64,000 nucleotides of DNA from Mytilus galloprovincialis. Taxonomy: Eukaryota; Mollusca; Bivalvia; Mytilida; Mytilidae. Numbering within the stretch: the stretch's first letter is position 1; each line of letters starts with the position of its first letter. The notes under the pieces are model-generated. The model saw only the letters and a list, made by a program, of their open reading frames with translations, did no database searches and was not told the origin of the DNA. The stretch lies in contig NC_134843.1 in assembly GCF_965363235.1 (NCBI RefSeq), forward strand, positions 5,270,001-5,334,000. Reading direction: 5' to 3'. Below, in pieces: positions 63,565 to 64,000 of the stretch. Made by a program: the position numbers and the translations under genes.

Positions 63565-64000
63565 AAAGTTTCTGACACAAAATGAAAGTATTCAAATTCT
63601 GAAGAAATCCAACAAAACCTACTTTTGGACACTTTGAACCTCAATGTGAACAAAAAAGATAACAAGACAAAAATCTAGAATCTACATGCACCCGAAATGT
63701 AATTTTGAACTTCAAAACTGTGCCCTACACAAACCAACTAATTATATTTAAAAAAGAAGATGTGGTATACTTAGATTCAGCATATCATAGACTCCCAAGA
63801 ATTATTTTTGTTAAAAACAAACCAAGTTTAATTTTTGGATGCTTTGGAACTTAGTGTAGACCAGTTTGAAAACGGGCCTAGAATCAAAAAGTCAAAGCAC
63901 GGTTAAATTGCACACATTAAAGAACACCAATGATTTAACAAAGTTTAATTTTGGACCCCGAATTTTAGACCCCGATTAAGACCATTTGAAAACCAAGCCC
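63565..64000. repeat. ~125-bp satellite, 3-4 diverged units, running off the window
   Basis: TTAGATTCAGCATATCATAG, CCAAGAATTATTTTTGTTAA, TTTTGGATGCTTTGGAACTT and GACCAGTTTGAAAACGGGCC show the same unit order as 60640-61150. A GAAGATGTGGTATAC fragment interrupts it at 63757. Confidence 0.7.

Overview
This is a eukaryotic, AT-rich, intron-bearing and very repeat-rich window. Many interspersed motifs match repeats I recall from mussels: tails reading GCCAATGAGACAAC, GACGAAACGCGCGTCTGGCG boxes, long G/C runs and ~125-bp satellite units. A marine bivalve, most likely a Mytilus-type mussel, is my best reading. That assignment is from memory, not from a search.

Three host loci can be supported. (1) On the minus strand, 37522-44860, is a complete five-exon CHMP4 (ESCRT-III Snf7) gene; its introns hold several transposon insertions. 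(2) On the plus strand, a TATA box and a signal-peptide exon at 9210-9285 join in matching phase to a four-cysteine exon at 14142-14284. A second, duplicated cysteine exon lies at 22299-22717. Together they suggest a small secreted cysteine-rich peptide locus that I cannot name. (3) At 25020-25775 (+) is a 251-codon Ser/Arg/Lys-rich open frame of unknown function.

Most of the rest is mobile DNA. 1-9.1 kb: old repeat fragments, a tRNA-Asp-like SINE pair and a 1.38-kb foldback element with arms built of CACACTGAGA motifs. 10.9-12.1 kb: a TTAA-bounded inverted-repeat element. 14.8-16.7 kb: a decayed Penelope-like retroelement. 17.0-19.1 kb: a broken LINE ending in a pure (TTC)n of about 129 units. 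25.8-27.5 kb: two minisatellites with higher-order structure. 28.6-33 kb: nested non-coding repeats. 41.2-44.6 kb: an inverted-repeat element, a 5'-truncated LINE with reverse transcriptase and RNase H, and a small MITE, all in CHMP4 intron 1. 45.3-49.4 kb: a unit with long inverted repeats made of ~16-bp GTCGATCCGGCCCCA motifs, flanked by a 10-bp direct repeat. It carries three spliced exons that resemble the N-terminus of a Mutator-like (MULE) transposase. 49.4-55.0 kb: an apparently intact CR1-type LINE with three ORFs (SGNH esterase-like, PHD finger, endonuclease/reverse transcriptase). 57.5-64 kb: more Penelope-like remnants, satellites and a TIR element.

The most unusual signal is in that last LINE. 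The 567 bases between its esterase and PHD ORFs hold ten short hairpins of the type TAGGG-AAG-CCCTA, and an eleventh lies at the 5' edge. Stems vary with compensatory changes (TAGAG/CTCTA, TAAGG/CCTTA) while the core G-AAG-C is invariant, which points to a selected RNA structure. The MULE-like unit appears to have inserted inside the first of these hairpins.
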